Assembly: GCF_021173085.1 (NCBI RefSeq)
Contig: NZ_CP076413.1
Location: forward strand, 2,108,001-2,172,000
Origin: Ralstonia wenshanensis
GTDB lineage: Bacteria > Pseudomonadota > Gammaproteobacteria > Burkholderiales > Burkholderiaceae
Direction of reading: 5' to 3'
DNA: 64,000 bases
In this document: one piece after another, positions 7,355 to 16,140 of the stretch
Numbering within the stretch: position 1 is the first letter of the stretch
How the letters are laid out: every line of letters begins with the position of its first letter
Translations under genes and position numbers: made by a program
Notes under the pieces: model-generated
What the model was told of the DNA's origin: nothing
Databases searched by the model: none
Seen by the model: the letters and a program-made list of their open reading frames with translations, nothing else

Positions 7355-8290
7355 TTACGCGGCGTTACCTCCGTTACCGGAGACCGGAAATGTATTCACG
7401 TTTGCGTGACGTTGCGGTCGTTCCTCCCCCAGCCACGCGCAAAAGGCCTGCACGACCTCGTCACCCAGATTGCGCGCGGGGCTGTACCAGTAGTAGCTGC
7501 GCGCGACCAGCGCGAGATCCGGAAACGGCGCCACAAGACGCCCCTCCTCCAGATCCTCCGCAATGAGCGCCGATGGCCCCATCGCGACACCCAACCCATC
7601 GATGGCGGCTTGAATCGACAGATAGAAATGCTCGAACGTGAGCGCATGCGCTGGCCGCAGGTTCGGCACGCCTGCCAGCACCAGCCAGCTGGGCCACACC
7701 GAAGGCAGCGTGTCCGAATGCAGCAGCGTGTGATGCCGCAAGTCGGACGGGGTCGATAGCGGCAAGCGCTCCAGCAACACCGGGCTGCACACCGGAAAGC
7801 GGCTCTCGTCCAGAAAGCGCCCGGATTGAAAACCCGCATGAATCTCCGGCCCGCCACGGATGATCACGTCGAAATGATCAGGCAAGTCTTCGATCTCTTC
7901 GATGGAGGTGGTCAGCCGCACCTCCACGCGCGGGAAGCGCATCTGAAACGTGGAAAGCCGCGGGATCAGCCAGCGCATCGTGAACGTCGGGATGCTGTTC
8001 ACACGGAGAATGCGCACGGCATCGCGGTCGCGCAGCGCATGGCTGGCCATGCTGATGCGGTCAAGCGCTACGCCAATCTCGCCAAGGTAGCGTTGGCCCG
8101 CATCGGTCAGTTCCACACGCCGATTCAGCCGACGAAACAACGACACACCCAGCCACGCCTCCAGCGCCTGGATATGACGGCTGATCGCGCCATGCGTGAC
8201 GCTCAGTTCTTCGCCCGCGCGCGTAAAACTGAGATGGCGCGCCGCCGATTCAAAGGCGCGCACGGCATTCAGAGGGGGCAGCTTGCGCAT
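7355..8290 (-). CDS. LysR-family transcriptional regulator, GcvA-like
   Basis: A 311-residue LTTR. The N-terminal winged HTH (LPPLNAVRAFESAARHLSFTRAGEELSVTHGAISRHIQALEAWLGVSLFRR) has the wording typical of the GcvA subgroup, followed by a periplasmic-binding-like effector domain. The start MRKLPPLNAVRAF at 8288-8290 is preferred because it matches GcvA N-termini. It is divergent from the EamA transporter across 156 bp that include an AT-rich patch (GTATATATCGATTG), a likely site of autoregulation and control of the transporter gene. The effector is unknown. Confidence 0.88.
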   Translation of the reverse strand: MRKLPPLNAVRAFESAARHLSFTRAGEELSVTHGAISRHIQALEAWLGVSLFRRLNRRVELTDAGQRYLGEIGVALDRISMASHALRDRDAVRILRVNSIPTFTMRWLIPRLSTFQMRFPRVEVRLTTSIEEIEDLPDHFDVIIRGGPEIHAGFQSGRFLDESRFPVCSPVLLERLPLSTPSDLRHHTLLHSDTLPSVWPSWLVLAGVPNLRPAHALTFEHFYLSIQAAIDGLGVAMGPSALIAEDLEEGRLVAPFPDLALVARSYYWYSPARNLGDEVVQAFCAWLGEERPQRHANVNTFPVSGNGGNAA

Positions 8291-8446
8291 ATCGCGTGAG
8301 TTTTTTGCACAGATCGAGTCAGTATATATCGATTGTTGATCACACTTTGCGGCGTTACGCTGGCGTCTTCTTGCTCTCGCTGCCACAGCATCGAGTGAGA
8401 AAAATCTACCCGATTCTCGCTTTCGCACATCGCGCACATCGTCATC

Positions 8447-9280
8447 GTGACCGCCGCCGTCATCGCCCTGGTGCTCTGCGCCGCCCTGCTCCACGCCTCA
8501 TGGAATGCCTTGCTGAAAAGCGGCTCCGACCGCCTGCGCGCCATTACGCTGATGACGCTGGCCTCTGGCGTGGCCGCAATACCGATGGCGATTGCATTGC
8601 CGTTGCCGGCGCCGGCCGCTTGGCCTTATGTGGCACTGTCCGCGGTGCTGCACGTCGGCTACAACGTGTTCCTCGCGCGCGCGTACCGGTTTGGTGAATT
8701 CGGGCAGGTGTACCCGATTGCGCGCGGATCGTCGCCGCTGCTGGTAACGGTGGGCGCCGCACTGTTTGCGGGCGAAATGCCCGGCGTGATTGCGCTCGCG
8801 GGCGTGGTGCTGGTGAGCGGCGGCATTTTGAGTCTGGCGCGCGGCCGCAAGGCCGACCTTGGCTCGACGCTGGCGGCCCTCACCACGGGCGTGTTCATCG
8901 CGTGCTACACGGTGTGCGATGGCATCGGCGCGCGGGTAGCCGGCAATGCGAATGCGTACTCGGCTTGGCTATTCATGCTCGACGGTCTGCCGATGGTGCT
9001 GCTCTATCGCGTGTGGAAAGGCCCGTTAAACATCGACCTGCGAGACGCCGCTACGCTCAAGACGTTTGGCGGCGGCGTGGTCTCGCTCATCGCATACGGC
9101 ATCGTCATCTGGGCCGTGACGCTCGCGCCGATGGGGCCCGTGTCGGCCCTGCGCGAAACGTCGGTGGTGTTTGCCGCGCTGCTCGGCCGACTGTTCCTAA
9201 AGGAGTCGCTCACGGCGCGGCGCCTCTCGGCGTGCTCTGTCATCGCTTTCGGCGCCTACTGCCTGGGGCACCCGGCGTGA
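8447..9280 (+). CDS. EamA-family (DMT superfamily) transporter
   Basis: A 277-residue integral membrane protein with about ten hydrophobic segments arranged as two EamA repeats (residues 1-135 and 140-277). It starts with GTG (MTAAVIALVLCAALLHASWNALLKSG). The substrate cannot be told from sequence; DMT members export amino acids, metabolites or drugs. It sits divergently next to a GcvA-like regulator, which may control it. It converges on greB with only 9 bp between stops. Confidence 0.82.
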   Translation: MTAAVIALVLCAALLHASWNALLKSGSDRLRAITLMTLASGVAAIPMAIALPLPAPAAWPYVALSAVLHVGYNVFLARAYRFGEFGQVYPIARGSSPLLVTVGAALFAGEMPGVIALAGVVLVSGGILSLARGRKADLGSTLAALTTGVFIACYTVCDGIGARVAGNANAYSAWLFMLDGLPMVLLYRVWKGPLNIDLRDAATLKTFGGGVVSLIAYGIVIWAVTLAPMGPVSALRETSVVFAALLGRLFLKESLTARRLSACSVIAFGAYCLGHPA

Positions 9281-9289
9281 GGACACAAC

Positions 9290-9853
9290 TCACGCCGAGC
9301 GCGGCGGATATTTGACTTCAAGGATCTCGATCTGCTCGACGCCCGTGGGCGTACGCAGCGGCACCGTATCGCCCTCGCGCGCTTTGATCAGCGCTCGCGC
9401 AATCGGCGAGATCCAACTCACGTGTCCGATGTCCAGATCGACCTCGTCCATGCCGACGATGGTGACGGTGGTCTCGTCACCGCGCTGGTTGGCGTAGGTG
9501 ACCGTTGCACCAAAGAAGATCTGATCGTTGTCGCCCTGCAAACTGGCGTCGACCACCTCGGCCTTCTCGATACGGCGCGTGAGAAAGCGGATGCGGCGAT
9601 CGATCTCGCGCAGGCGCTTCTTGCCGTAAAGGTAGTCGCCGTTCTCAGAGCGATCACCATTGGACGCAGCCCACGACACGATGCTGACCACTTCGGGCCG
9701 CTCCGTGTCGATCAGGTGCATCAGCTCGGTCCGCAGACGCTCGTAGCCCGCTGGCGTGATGTAGTTCTTGGAACCCGGCGGCAAGGGCGCAGCGCCCTCG
9801 GGCAGATCGTCTTCTTCATCGCCGGAATCTTCCCGGACGAAAGCCTTGTTCAT
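9290..9853 (-). CDS. greB: Transcription elongation factor GreB
   Basis: A 187-residue Gre factor that rescues backtracked RNA polymerase by stimulating transcript cleavage. The N-terminal coiled coil contains the acidic tip region (ASNGDRSENGDYLYGKKRLREID) and the C-terminal FKBP-like domain contains GDEVDLDIG-type and SWISPIARALI segments. The length exceeds the usual 158-170 because of an acidic N-terminal insertion (residues 8-28, SGDEEDDLPEGAAPLPPG). The start MNKAFVRED agrees with E. coli GreB (MNKAFVKED); a GTG four codons upstream is less likely. A perfect TATAAT lies 30 bp upstream. Confidence 0.92.
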   Translation of the reverse strand: MNKAFVREDSGDEEDDLPEGAAPLPPGSKNYITPAGYERLRTELMHLIDTERPEVVSIVSWAASNGDRSENGDYLYGKKRLREIDRRIRFLTRRIEKAEVVDASLQGDNDQIFFGATVTYANQRGDETTVTIVGMDEVDLDIGHVSWISPIARALIKAREGDTVPLRTPTGVEQIEILEVKYPPRSA

Positions 9854-9882
9854 GATGGAAGCCACGGTAGATCAAGGCTCCA

Positions 9883-9888
9883 TTATAG
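9883..9888 (-). promoter_or_regulatory. -10 hexamer of the greB promoter
   Basis: Perfect TATAAT on the minus strand, about 30 bp upstream of the greB ATG. No good -35 is present at 16-18 bp (only T-rich TTTTCT), so strength is uncertain. It is back-to-back with the tRNA-Arg promoter. Confidence 0.55.
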
Positions 9889-9925
9889 AAGTTGGCCCCA
9901 CTCGAAGAAAAAGTGAAGAAGGGGG

Positions 9926-9953
9926 TTCACAAGACGGAAAATCTCTGTATAAT
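9926..9953 (+). promoter_or_regulatory. Sigma-70 promoter of tRNA-Arg
   Basis: TTCACA and a perfect TATAAT separated by 16 bp; the tRNA 5' end follows 14 bp after the -10, as expected for a short leader. Confidence 0.75.
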
Positions 9954-9967
9954 CTCATTTCTCGGTT

Positions 9968-10044
9968 GCGGCTGTAGCTCAGTTGGATAGAGTACTTGGC
10001 TACGAACCAAGGGGTCGTGGGTTCGAATCCTGCCAGCCGCGCCA
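9968..10044 (+). tRNA. tRNA-Arg (anticodon ACG), CCA encoded
   Basis: Complete cloverleaf: acceptor stem GCGGCTG / CAGCCGC, D-arm GTAGCTCAGTTGGATAGAG, anticodon stem CTTGG / CCAAG with loop CTACGAA (ACG at 34-36, read as ICG after deamination), T-arm GGGTTCGAATCC, discriminator G and genomic CCA. ACG is the usual gene for the CGU/CGC/CGA arginine codons. Confidence 0.97.
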
Positions 10045-10062
10045 ACCTAATACGAGAACGAG

Positions 10063-10095
10063 AAGGGCTTCCAGAAATGGAAGCCCTTTTCTTTT
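10063..10095 (+). terminator. Intrinsic terminator of tRNA-Arg
   Basis: Eleven-bp perfect stem AAGGGCTTCCA / TGGAAGCCCTT with a GAAA tetraloop, followed by TTCTTTT. It lies 19 bp after the tRNA CCA. Confidence 0.9.
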
Positions 10096-10159
10096 GTGCG
10101 CATCCGTCTCGCATGCGGCGCAATGTCCCAGCGCTCTTGCGTTCGCCGCAAGCGGCTAC

Positions 10160-10200
10160 AAGCAAAAAAGGCGAGGCCAGGGGCTTCGCCTTTTTTGCTT
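10160..10200 (-). terminator. Terminator of spoT (bidirectional hairpin)
   Basis: Fifteen-bp perfect inverted repeat AAGCAAAAAAGGCGA / TCGCCTTTTTTGCTT. The A6/T6 blocks give a T-tract in both directions, so it can end spoT transcripts and also block read-through from the tRNA side. Confidence 0.85.
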
Positions 10201-10212
10201 GTGCGTGGAGCA

Positions 10213-12786
10213 TCAATCTCCGCCGCGATCTCGCGCAATGCGAATCACATCCGGGTTGCGCCGCAGCGCGCGCATCACATCGGCAAGGTGCACGCGGTCG
10301 TGCACCTGAATCAGGAACGTCATGTACGTCGCTTCCTGATCGCCCTCCTGCTCCATCGACACGTGTGCCACATTGGCGTCGGCCGAGGTCAAATCCGCTG
10401 CTACGCGCGCAAGAATGCCCTTCGTATTGCGCACCAGCACCTTGATCGACACGTCGAACGCACGCGTCGTATGTTCAGCCCACATGACGTCGATCCAGTG
10501 CTCCGGATCCTTGCCATGCAGGCGCTTTGCCACGCGGCATTCCTGCACGTGGATCTGCAAGCCTTCGCCCTTGCCGATATAGCCGACGATCGGATCGCCG
10601 GGAATCGGGCGGCAGCACGACGAGAACACCATCGCCATGCCTTCATCGCCGCTGACGGTGACGGCAGGCGCTTCTTCACCAGCAAAGGTATGCACGGCCG
10701 CCATCAAGGCTTCGTCGCCCTCGTGGCCACCTTCTTGCAAAAGGATTTCCAGACGGCGCGCAACCACGGCAGCCACCCGGCGGCCGAGCGCGAGATCCGC
10801 AAAGACATCTTCACGCGCCTTGTTGCCCGTCCACTGCACGATGCGTTCCCACACCTGGGCGGACACGGCCTTCATGTCAATGCCGATCTGACGCAGCGCC
10901 TGTTCGAGCAAACGCTCGCCAAGTTGAATGGCCTCATCCAGCTTGGCCGTCTTGAGGAAGTGCCGGATTGCCGCGCGCGCTTTGCCGGTGCGTACGAACG
11001 TGAGCCACGCCGGGTTCGGCTTCGAGTACGGCGCCGTCACCACCTCGACGATGTCGCCGTTCTTCAGCTCCGTGCGCAGCGGCAGCAACTCGTTGTTGAT
11101 CTTGACCGCCACACACTGGTTACCCAGGTCACTATGCACCGCGTAGGCGAAGTCCAGCGCCGTGGCACCGCGCGGCAGCGCGCGGATCTCGCCCTTGGGC
11201 GTGAACACGTAGACCGCATCCGGGAACAGGTCGATCTTGACGTGCTCAAGAAACTCCTGCGAATCCCCAGTCTGGCTTTGAATGTCGAGCAGCGATTGCA
11301 GCCACTGATGCGCTTGTTGCTGCGCCCGATCAGGCTCATCGTGGTGCTGCTTGTACATCCAGTGCGCGGCCACGCCAGCCTCCGCGATCTGGTTCATCTC
11401 GCGCGTGCGGATCTGAAACTCGACCGGTGTGCCGAACGGGCCCACCAGCGTCGTGTGCAGCGATTGATAACCGTTGATCTTAGGGATGGCGATGTAGTCC
11501 TTGAACTTGCCGGGCATCGGCTTGTACAGGCTGTGCAGCGCACCCATCGTCATGTAGCACTGCATCTGCGTGTCGACCACCACACGGAAGCCATACACAT
11601 CCAGCACCTGCGAGAACGACAACTGCTTGTCGTGCATCTTCCGGTAGATGCTGTAGAGCGTTTTTTCGCGGCCCGTCATCTCGGCCGGGATGCCTGCGTC
11701 GGCCAGCGCACGCTGAGCCGTTTCAAGAATGCGGCTCACAACCTCGCGTCGATTGCCGCGCGCGGCCTTCACCGCCTTCTCAAGCGTGGCGTACCGGAAC
11801 GGTGAGCCGATGCGGAAGCTCAGTTCCTGCAGCTCACGATAGGTCGTGTTGAGCCCAAGGCGGTGCGCGATCGGCGCGTAAATCTCCATCGTCTCGCCCG
11901 CAATGCGGCGGCGCTTTTCCGGCGGCACATGGTCGAGCGTGCGCATGTTGTGCGTACGATCGGCGAGCTTGACGAGAATCACGCGCACATCGCGCGCCAT
12001 CGCGAGCAGCATCTTGCGGAAGCTCTCCGCCTGCGCCTGCTCGCGGCTCTGGAATTCGAGCTTGTCCAACTTGGTCAGGCCATCGACCAGCTCGGCGACT
12101 TTGGGGCCGAACTTCTCGGCCAGCTCGCTCTTGGTCACGCCCTGATCTTCGATCACGTCGTGCAGCAGCGCCGCCATGATCGATTGCACATCCAGCTTCC
12201 AGCCCGCGCAGATCTCTGCCACGGCCACGGGATGCGTGATGTAAGGCTCGCCGCTCTGGCGATACTGCCCGAGGTGCGCCTCGTCGGAGAAGTGAAACGC
12301 TTCCTTCACCAACTTGAGATCGGCCGGCTTCAGATACGAAAGCTTTTCGGTCAGCCCCGAAATGGAAACGACTTGCTGCCGAGGCGGTGCCGCCGGCTGC
12401 GAGGTCGGGCCAAACAGATGGCGATAGGTTTGCTCCAGCACCGCATCGATGAAGAGCGTGTCCGCGCCTTCGGACTTGGCCGTCTCCTCGGGTGCATCAG
12501 CACTTGCACCCTTGTGTGATTTTGGCGGCAGCGCTGCACGCTCCCCGACCAGGTCGGCACCGCGCGGATCAGGCAAGTTCGGCGCGCCCGTACGAGGCGA
12601 CGCAGGGCCGGAGCCGGAAGCGGAGGACGGCATGGAAACGATGGAAGCGGTGGAAGACCCGGAGGGACCCGTGGAGACGCCCAGCGCAGGACCGGACGAC
12701 CTCGCGGACGATTCCACCGACGGCACGTTGTATTCGTGCGTGGCGGAATGTTCGGTCCTGGGCGAAGAAGCGGGCGAGGTAGGCAT
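10213..12786 (-). CDS. spoT: Bifunctional (p)ppGpp synthetase/hydrolase SpoT (RSH family)
   Basis: An 857-residue RSH enzyme. The hydrolase domain has GEPYITHPVAVAE and MAALLHDVIED (His209-Asp210), so hydrolysis should be active. The synthetase domain has MTGREKTLYSIYRKM, KFKDYIAIPKINGYQSLHT and FEIQIRT-type motifs, also intact. TGS (VYVFTPKGEIRALPRGATALDFAYAVH), the conserved Cys/zinc-finger-like segment (FSSCCRPIPGDPIVGYI) and a C-terminal ACT domain follow. E. coli SpoT aligns from about residue 140; the preceding Ser/Pro/Gly-rich extension is extra. The start used is the ATG at 12784-12786; an upstream TTG would add 16 residues. The order with rpoZ and gmk is the classical gmk-rpoZ-spoT operon. 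Confidence 0.95.
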   Translation of the reverse strand: MPTSPASSPRTEHSATHEYNVPSVESSARSSGPALGVSTGPSGSSTASIVSMPSSASGSGPASPRTGAPNLPDPRGADLVGERAALPPKSHKGASADAPEETAKSEGADTLFIDAVLEQTYRHLFGPTSQPAAPPRQQVVSISGLTEKLSYLKPADLKLVKEAFHFSDEAHLGQYRQSGEPYITHPVAVAEICAGWKLDVQSIMAALLHDVIEDQGVTKSELAEKFGPKVAELVDGLTKLDKLEFQSREQAQAESFRKMLLAMARDVRVILVKLADRTHNMRTLDHVPPEKRRRIAGETMEIYAPIAHRLGLNTTYRELQELSFRIGSPFRYATLEKAVKAARGNRREVVSRILETAQRALADAGIPAEMTGREKTLYSIYRKMHDKQLSFSQVLDVYGFRVVVDTQMQCYMTMGALHSLYKPMPGKFKDYIAIPKINGYQSLHTTLVGPFGTPVEFQIRTREMNQIAEAGVAAHWMYKQHHDEPDRAQQQAHQWLQSLLDIQSQTGDSQEFLEHVKIDLFPDAVYVFTPKGEIRALPRGATALDFAYAVHSDLGNQCVAVKINNELLPLRTELKNGDIVEVVTAPYSKPNPAWLTFVRTGKARAAIRHFLKTAKLDEAIQLGERLLEQALRQIGIDMKAVSAQVWERIVQWTGNKAREDVFADLALGRRVAAVVARRLEILLQEGGHEGDEALMAAVHTFAGEEAPAVTVSGDEGMAMVFSSCCRPIPGDPIVGYIGKGEGLQIHVQECRVAKRLHGKDPEHWIDVMWAEHTTRAFDVSIKVLVRNTKGILARVAADLTSADANVAHVSMEQEGDQEATYMTFLIQVHDRVHLADVMRALRRNPDVIRIARDRGGD

Positions 12787-12894
12787 GCCGGGGTCTAGTG
12801 CGTTCGCGGCTTTTACATCCACGAAAGATCGCAATAACGATCAGTGACCGAGGCAGCGTACCACGCCAGGTAATGCCAAGTAACGCGTGTCAGC

Positions 12895-13098
12895 TCAGGA
12901 CGGAACCTTCTTGAGCATCTCGATACCAACCTGGCCGGATGCGATTTCGCGCAATGCGGTCACGGTCGGCTTGTCCTTGGCATCGACCTTGGGCGTGTGG
13001 CCCTGCACCAACTGACGGGCGCGGTACGTTGCGGCCAATGCCAGTTCGAAGCGATTCGGAATCTGTTTCAAGCAATCTTCGACGGTAATACGCGCCAT
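12895..13098 (-). CDS. rpoZ: RNA polymerase omega subunit
   Basis: A 67-residue protein starting [30 protein letters not shown], the invariant omega N-terminus (promotes folding of beta-prime and assembly of core polymerase, and forms part of the ppGpp site 1 in proteobacteria). The C-terminal part ([24 protein letters not shown]) matches betaproteobacterial omega. The ATG at 13096-13098 has a GGTGG/GGAG-like site upstream. It lies between gmk and spoT on the same strand, which links the ppGpp target to its synthetase. Confidence 0.96.
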   Translation of the reverse strand: MARITVEDCLKQIPNRFELALAATYRARQLVQGHTPKVDAKDKPTVTALREIASGQVGIEMLKKVPS

Positions 13099-13198
13099 GA
13101 AAACTCCACCTGGTGGCAAATCTTGTTGATCTCGATATTTTAGCAGCAGCGCAGCACTTCCCTCGGACAGCGCGGGGAAGCGGGCGCTACCACACTTT

Positions 13199-13226
13199 CG
13201 CAATCGCGCTGAAAAACGCGATTGCG
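13199..13226. repeat. Ten-bp perfect inverted repeat between gmk and rpoZ
   Basis: CGCAATCGCG and CGCGATTGCG flank an 8-nt loop just downstream of the gmk stop. There is no T-tract on the minus strand after it, so it is more likely an RNA-stabilising or processing hairpin between gmk and rpoZ than a terminator. Confidence 0.6.
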
Positions 13227-13234
13227 CTGCTTGC

Positions 13235-13900
13235 TCAATGAATACCCAGCTCGACGAACAGCTCGCCGTGGCGCGCCTTCTGGGCACCGAAGCGCAGACG
13301 CGTGGCCTGCACCACGGTGCGCAACTCGGCCAATGCGGTATCGAACACTTCGTTGATGATCACGTAGTCGGCCTCGGGTGCGTGCGCCATCTCGGAGCCC
13401 GCCGCCAGCAGGCGGCGCACGATCACGTTCGGCTCGTCCTGACCGCGCTTCTTCAGACGCTCTTCCAGCGCCGTGAGCGACGGAGGCAGGATAAAAATTT
13501 CGACCGCGTTGGAGAAACGCTGGTGCACCTGCTGAGCGCCCTGCCAGTCGATTTCGAGCAGCACGTCGGTGCCGGCGCGCATCTGCTCTTCGATCCACAC
13601 GCGCGAGGTGGCGTAGTAGTTGCCATGCACCTCGGCCCATTCGAGAAACTCGCCGCGATCACGGCAAGCCTTGAACTCCTCGACGGTCATGAAGTTGTAT
13701 TCGCGGCCGTGCTGCTCGCCCGGACGCGGCTTGCGCGTGGTCGCCGAGACCGACAGGCGGATCGAGGAATCCTGTGCCAGCAGCGCATTCACCAGCGTTG
13801 ACTTACCGGCGCCGGAGGGCGCCACGACCATGAACAGGCTGCCCGGAAAGTGATTCTCGATGGGCGTATCGACGGCAGAGTGCGCTTGAGAAGATGGCAT
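13235..13900 (-). CDS. gmk: Guanylate kinase
   Basis: A 221-residue GMP kinase (ATP + GMP to ADP + GDP). The P-loop is [11 protein letters not shown], the GMP-binding region reads [21 protein letters not shown], and [16 protein letters not shown] and [14 protein letters not shown] are family landmarks. The length is about 14 residues above E. coli Gmk because of the N-terminal [17 protein letters not shown]. It lies 22 bp from yicC, on the same strand, and is probably co-transcribed. Confidence 0.96.
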   Translation of the reverse strand: MPSSQAHSAVDTPIENHFPGSLFMVVAPSGAGKSTLVNALLAQDSSIRLSVSATTRKPRPGEQHGREYNFMTVEEFKACRDRGEFLEWAEVHGNYYATSRVWIEEQMRAGTDVLLEIDWQGAQQVHQRFSNAVEIFILPPSLTALEERLKKRGQDEPNVIVRRLLAAGSEMAHAPEADYVIINEVFDTALAELRTVVQATRLRFGAQKARHGELFVELGIH

Positions 13901-13922
13901 GTTCTAGTTCTATCGTTTCGAG

Positions 13923-14858
13923 TTATTCGAGGTTCTGGACCTGCTCGCGCATCTGCTCAATGAGCAGCTTGAGTTCCATCGATGCATCGGCCAGCTCCTT
14001 GGCGGCGGCCTTCGAGCCGAGCGTGTTCGCCTCCCGGTTCAGCTCTTGCATCATGAAGTCCAGGCGCTTGCCGATCTGGCCGCCCTTTTCCAAGATGTGG
14101 CGCGTTTCGCGCAGGTGCGCCTGCAGGCGCGAAAGCTCTTCCGCGATGTCGATGCGGATGCCATAAACGGTGGCTTCCTGGCGAATGCGCTCGGACAGCT
14201 CGTCGCGCGTCAGTGCCGGAGTGCCTTCGGGCGCTGCCAGGCCAAACGCCTCGCGCAGGCGCTCGGTCAGCTTGTCCTGATGCTGCTGGATCAGGACCGG
14301 CACCATCGGCGTGAGTCTGTCGACGATGCCGAGCATTGCGTCCGCACGGTCGAGCAGCACGGCCTTGAGCGCATCGCCTTCGCGGCGGCGCGATTCGAGA
14401 AGTTGCTTGAGCGCCTCTTTGGCCGCCTCGATCACGGCGTCGCGCAAGGCGTCCTGTGTCAGTTGCGGCTCGGCCAGGACACCCGGCCAGCGCAGGATTT
14501 CGCCCATGCGCAGCGAACCCGATGCCGGCAGGTGGCGCGTGACCGCCTGCTCCAGTTTGGCCAGTTGTTGCAGCAGGTCCACATTGAGCGCCGCGACATC
14601 GCTCGCGGCTTCCTGGCGCTGCAGGTTGATCCGGCACTCCAGCTTGCCGCGCGACAGTGCGCTCATCAGCATTTCGCGCAGGGCCGGCTCGAAGGCGCGG
14701 CATTCCTCCGGGGCACGGAACAGCAGGTCGAGAAAGCGTGAGTTGACGGTGCGGAATTCGACCGAGACGGTAGCGACGCTCCCGCTGGGTGCGCCATGGG
14801 CGTCGGTAAAGGCTGCCTGGCGTGTGGCAACGCCGTAGCCGGTCATGCTGTGGGTCAT
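13923..14858 (-). CDS. yicC: YicC-family endoribonuclease
   Basis: A 311-residue protein with the YicC N-terminal signature MTHSMTGYGVATRQAAF, a central VEFRTVNSRFLDLLFRAP and the C-terminal DUF1732 part (LSRLQAHLRETRHILEKGGQIGKRLDFMMQELNREANTLGSKAA). E. coli YicC (287 aa) is an endoribonuclease that targets small RNAs. The extra length comes from an insertion around residues 17-28 (AHGAPSGSVA). First gene of the yicC-gmk-rpoZ-spoT run; divergent from the kinase gene. Confidence 0.93.
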   Translation of the reverse strand: MTHSMTGYGVATRQAAFTDAHGAPSGSVATVSVEFRTVNSRFLDLLFRAPEECRAFEPALREMLMSALSRGKLECRINLQRQEAASDVAALNVDLLQQLAKLEQAVTRHLPASGSLRMGEILRWPGVLAEPQLTQDALRDAVIEAAKEALKQLLESRRREGDALKAVLLDRADAMLGIVDRLTPMVPVLIQQHQDKLTERLREAFGLAAPEGTPALTRDELSERIRQEATVYGIRIDIAEELSRLQAHLRETRHILEKGGQIGKRLDFMMQELNREANTLGSKAAAKELADASMELKLLIEQMREQVQNLE

Positions 14859-15009
14859 GGAATCGTGGTGTGTTGTTCTTGGTCGAATCAGGAAATCCGG
14901 CGGCGGTTATTTAACGCCCGGAATTGGCGGGGAATCCCCCACCTTTTGTCGCTTTACAACGTGTGGACTGGTCAGGGAGAATCCGACAGCCATTTCGCCA
15001 CACAAACCC

Positions 15010-16035
15010 ATGACAGAGTCAAAAGGCTCAGGACAGCCGCGCAGTGCCCCGTTGCCGGTCGGTACCTTGCTGTCCAATTATCGTATTGTAAAGAAGTTGG
15101 CCAGCGGGGGGTTCAGCTTCGTCTATCTTGCGACCGACGAACATGGGACGCCGGTGGCCGTGAAGGAATATTTGCCGTCTTCGCTGGCGCGTCGTGCACC
15201 GGGCGAATTGATTCCTGTCGTGCCTGAAGAAAGCGGGAGTGCATTCCGCCTCGGGCTGAAATACTTCTTTGAAGAAGGCCGGTCGCTGGCCAAGATTTCT
15301 CACCCTGCCATCGTGCGCGTGCTCAATTTCTTTCGGGAAAACGGCACCGTCTACATGGTGATGACGTATGAGCAGGGTAAAACGCTGCAGGAACACATCC
15401 TCACCGCGCGCCAGCAGGGCAAGTTGAAGATGCTGCGCGAGCGCTTCATCCGGCAGGTCTTCCATGACCTGATGAGCGGCCTGCGCGAAGTCCACATCCA
15501 CAAGCTGCTGCACCTCGACATCAAGCCCGGCAACATCTACCTGCGCGAAGACTTTTCACCGATCCTGCTCGACTTTGGCGCCGCAAGGCAGACGCTCACC
15601 GCCGAGGCCTCGCGCTTCCAGCCGATGTACACGCCGGGCTTTGCCGCGCCGGAGCTGTACCGCAAGCACAACGAGCTCGGCCCGTGGACGGACATCTACA
15701 GCATCGGCGCCACCATCTATGCCTGCATGGCCGGCACGCCGCCCCAGGAAGCCACGCAGCGCGAGAAAGACGACAAGTTGGAAGAAGGCCTGGAGCGCTT
15801 GCGCAAGGTCTATACGGCCAGCCTGATCGATCTGGTTGGCTGGTGCCTGAAGATGAAGCCGGAAGAGCGTCCGCAGAGCGTGTTCCGCCTGCAAAAGGTG
15901 CTGCGTGAAGAAAGCAACGCGCTGACAGAGTTGCAGGCATTGACCGCCGTCACGCAGGGCGGCCCGGTGCCAGAAGAGAAAGAGGCGTTGACGACACGTT
16001 TCATGAGCCGCCTGTTGCGCCGCCGGGACAGTTGA
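15010..16035 (+). CDS. Hanks-type Ser/Thr protein kinase (non-RD)
   Basis: A 341-residue cytosolic kinase with no membrane segment. The Gly loop is LASGGFSFVYLA, ATP-anchoring Lys52 lies in VAVKEYLP, the catalytic loop is HLDIKPGNIYL (Asp170, Asn175), the Mg motif is LLDFGAARQ (Asp188) and the APE-equivalent is FAAPELYRK. The residue before the catalytic Asp is Leu rather than Arg, a non-RD kinase, so activation-loop control should differ from RD kinases. The start MTESKGSG is chosen because the sequence upstream is not conserved-looking. The PP2C gene follows 105 bp downstream on the same strand, an evident kinase/phosphatase pair; substrates are unknown. Confidence 0.9.
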   Translation: MTESKGSGQPRSAPLPVGTLLSNYRIVKKLASGGFSFVYLATDEHGTPVAVKEYLPSSLARRAPGELIPVVPEESGSAFRLGLKYFFEEGRSLAKISHPAIVRVLNFFRENGTVYMVMTYEQGKTLQEHILTARQQGKLKMLRERFIRQVFHDLMSGLREVHIHKLLHLDIKPGNIYLREDFSPILLDFGAARQTLTAEASRFQPMYTPGFAAPELYRKHNELGPWTDIYSIGATIYACMAGTPPQEATQREKDDKLEEGLERLRKVYTASLIDLVGWCLKMKPEERPQSVFRLQKVLREESNALTELQALTAVTQGGPVPEEKEALTTRFMSRLLRRRDS

Positions 16036-16140
16036 CCGCCCAGTCGCCGCCCATAGGCGGAGTATGATTCCAAAACGGTGTAACACTAGGCGCGACGTGC
16101 CGGTGCACCGCATCCCTCACCGAATATTTATTTAGCCGCA

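Noticed and set aside
10096-11805. 569-codon open frame antisense to spoT
   Set aside because: High-GC codon bias of spoT on the other strand creates this; its translation is His/Arg/Leu-rich with no family features, and spoT is unambiguous.
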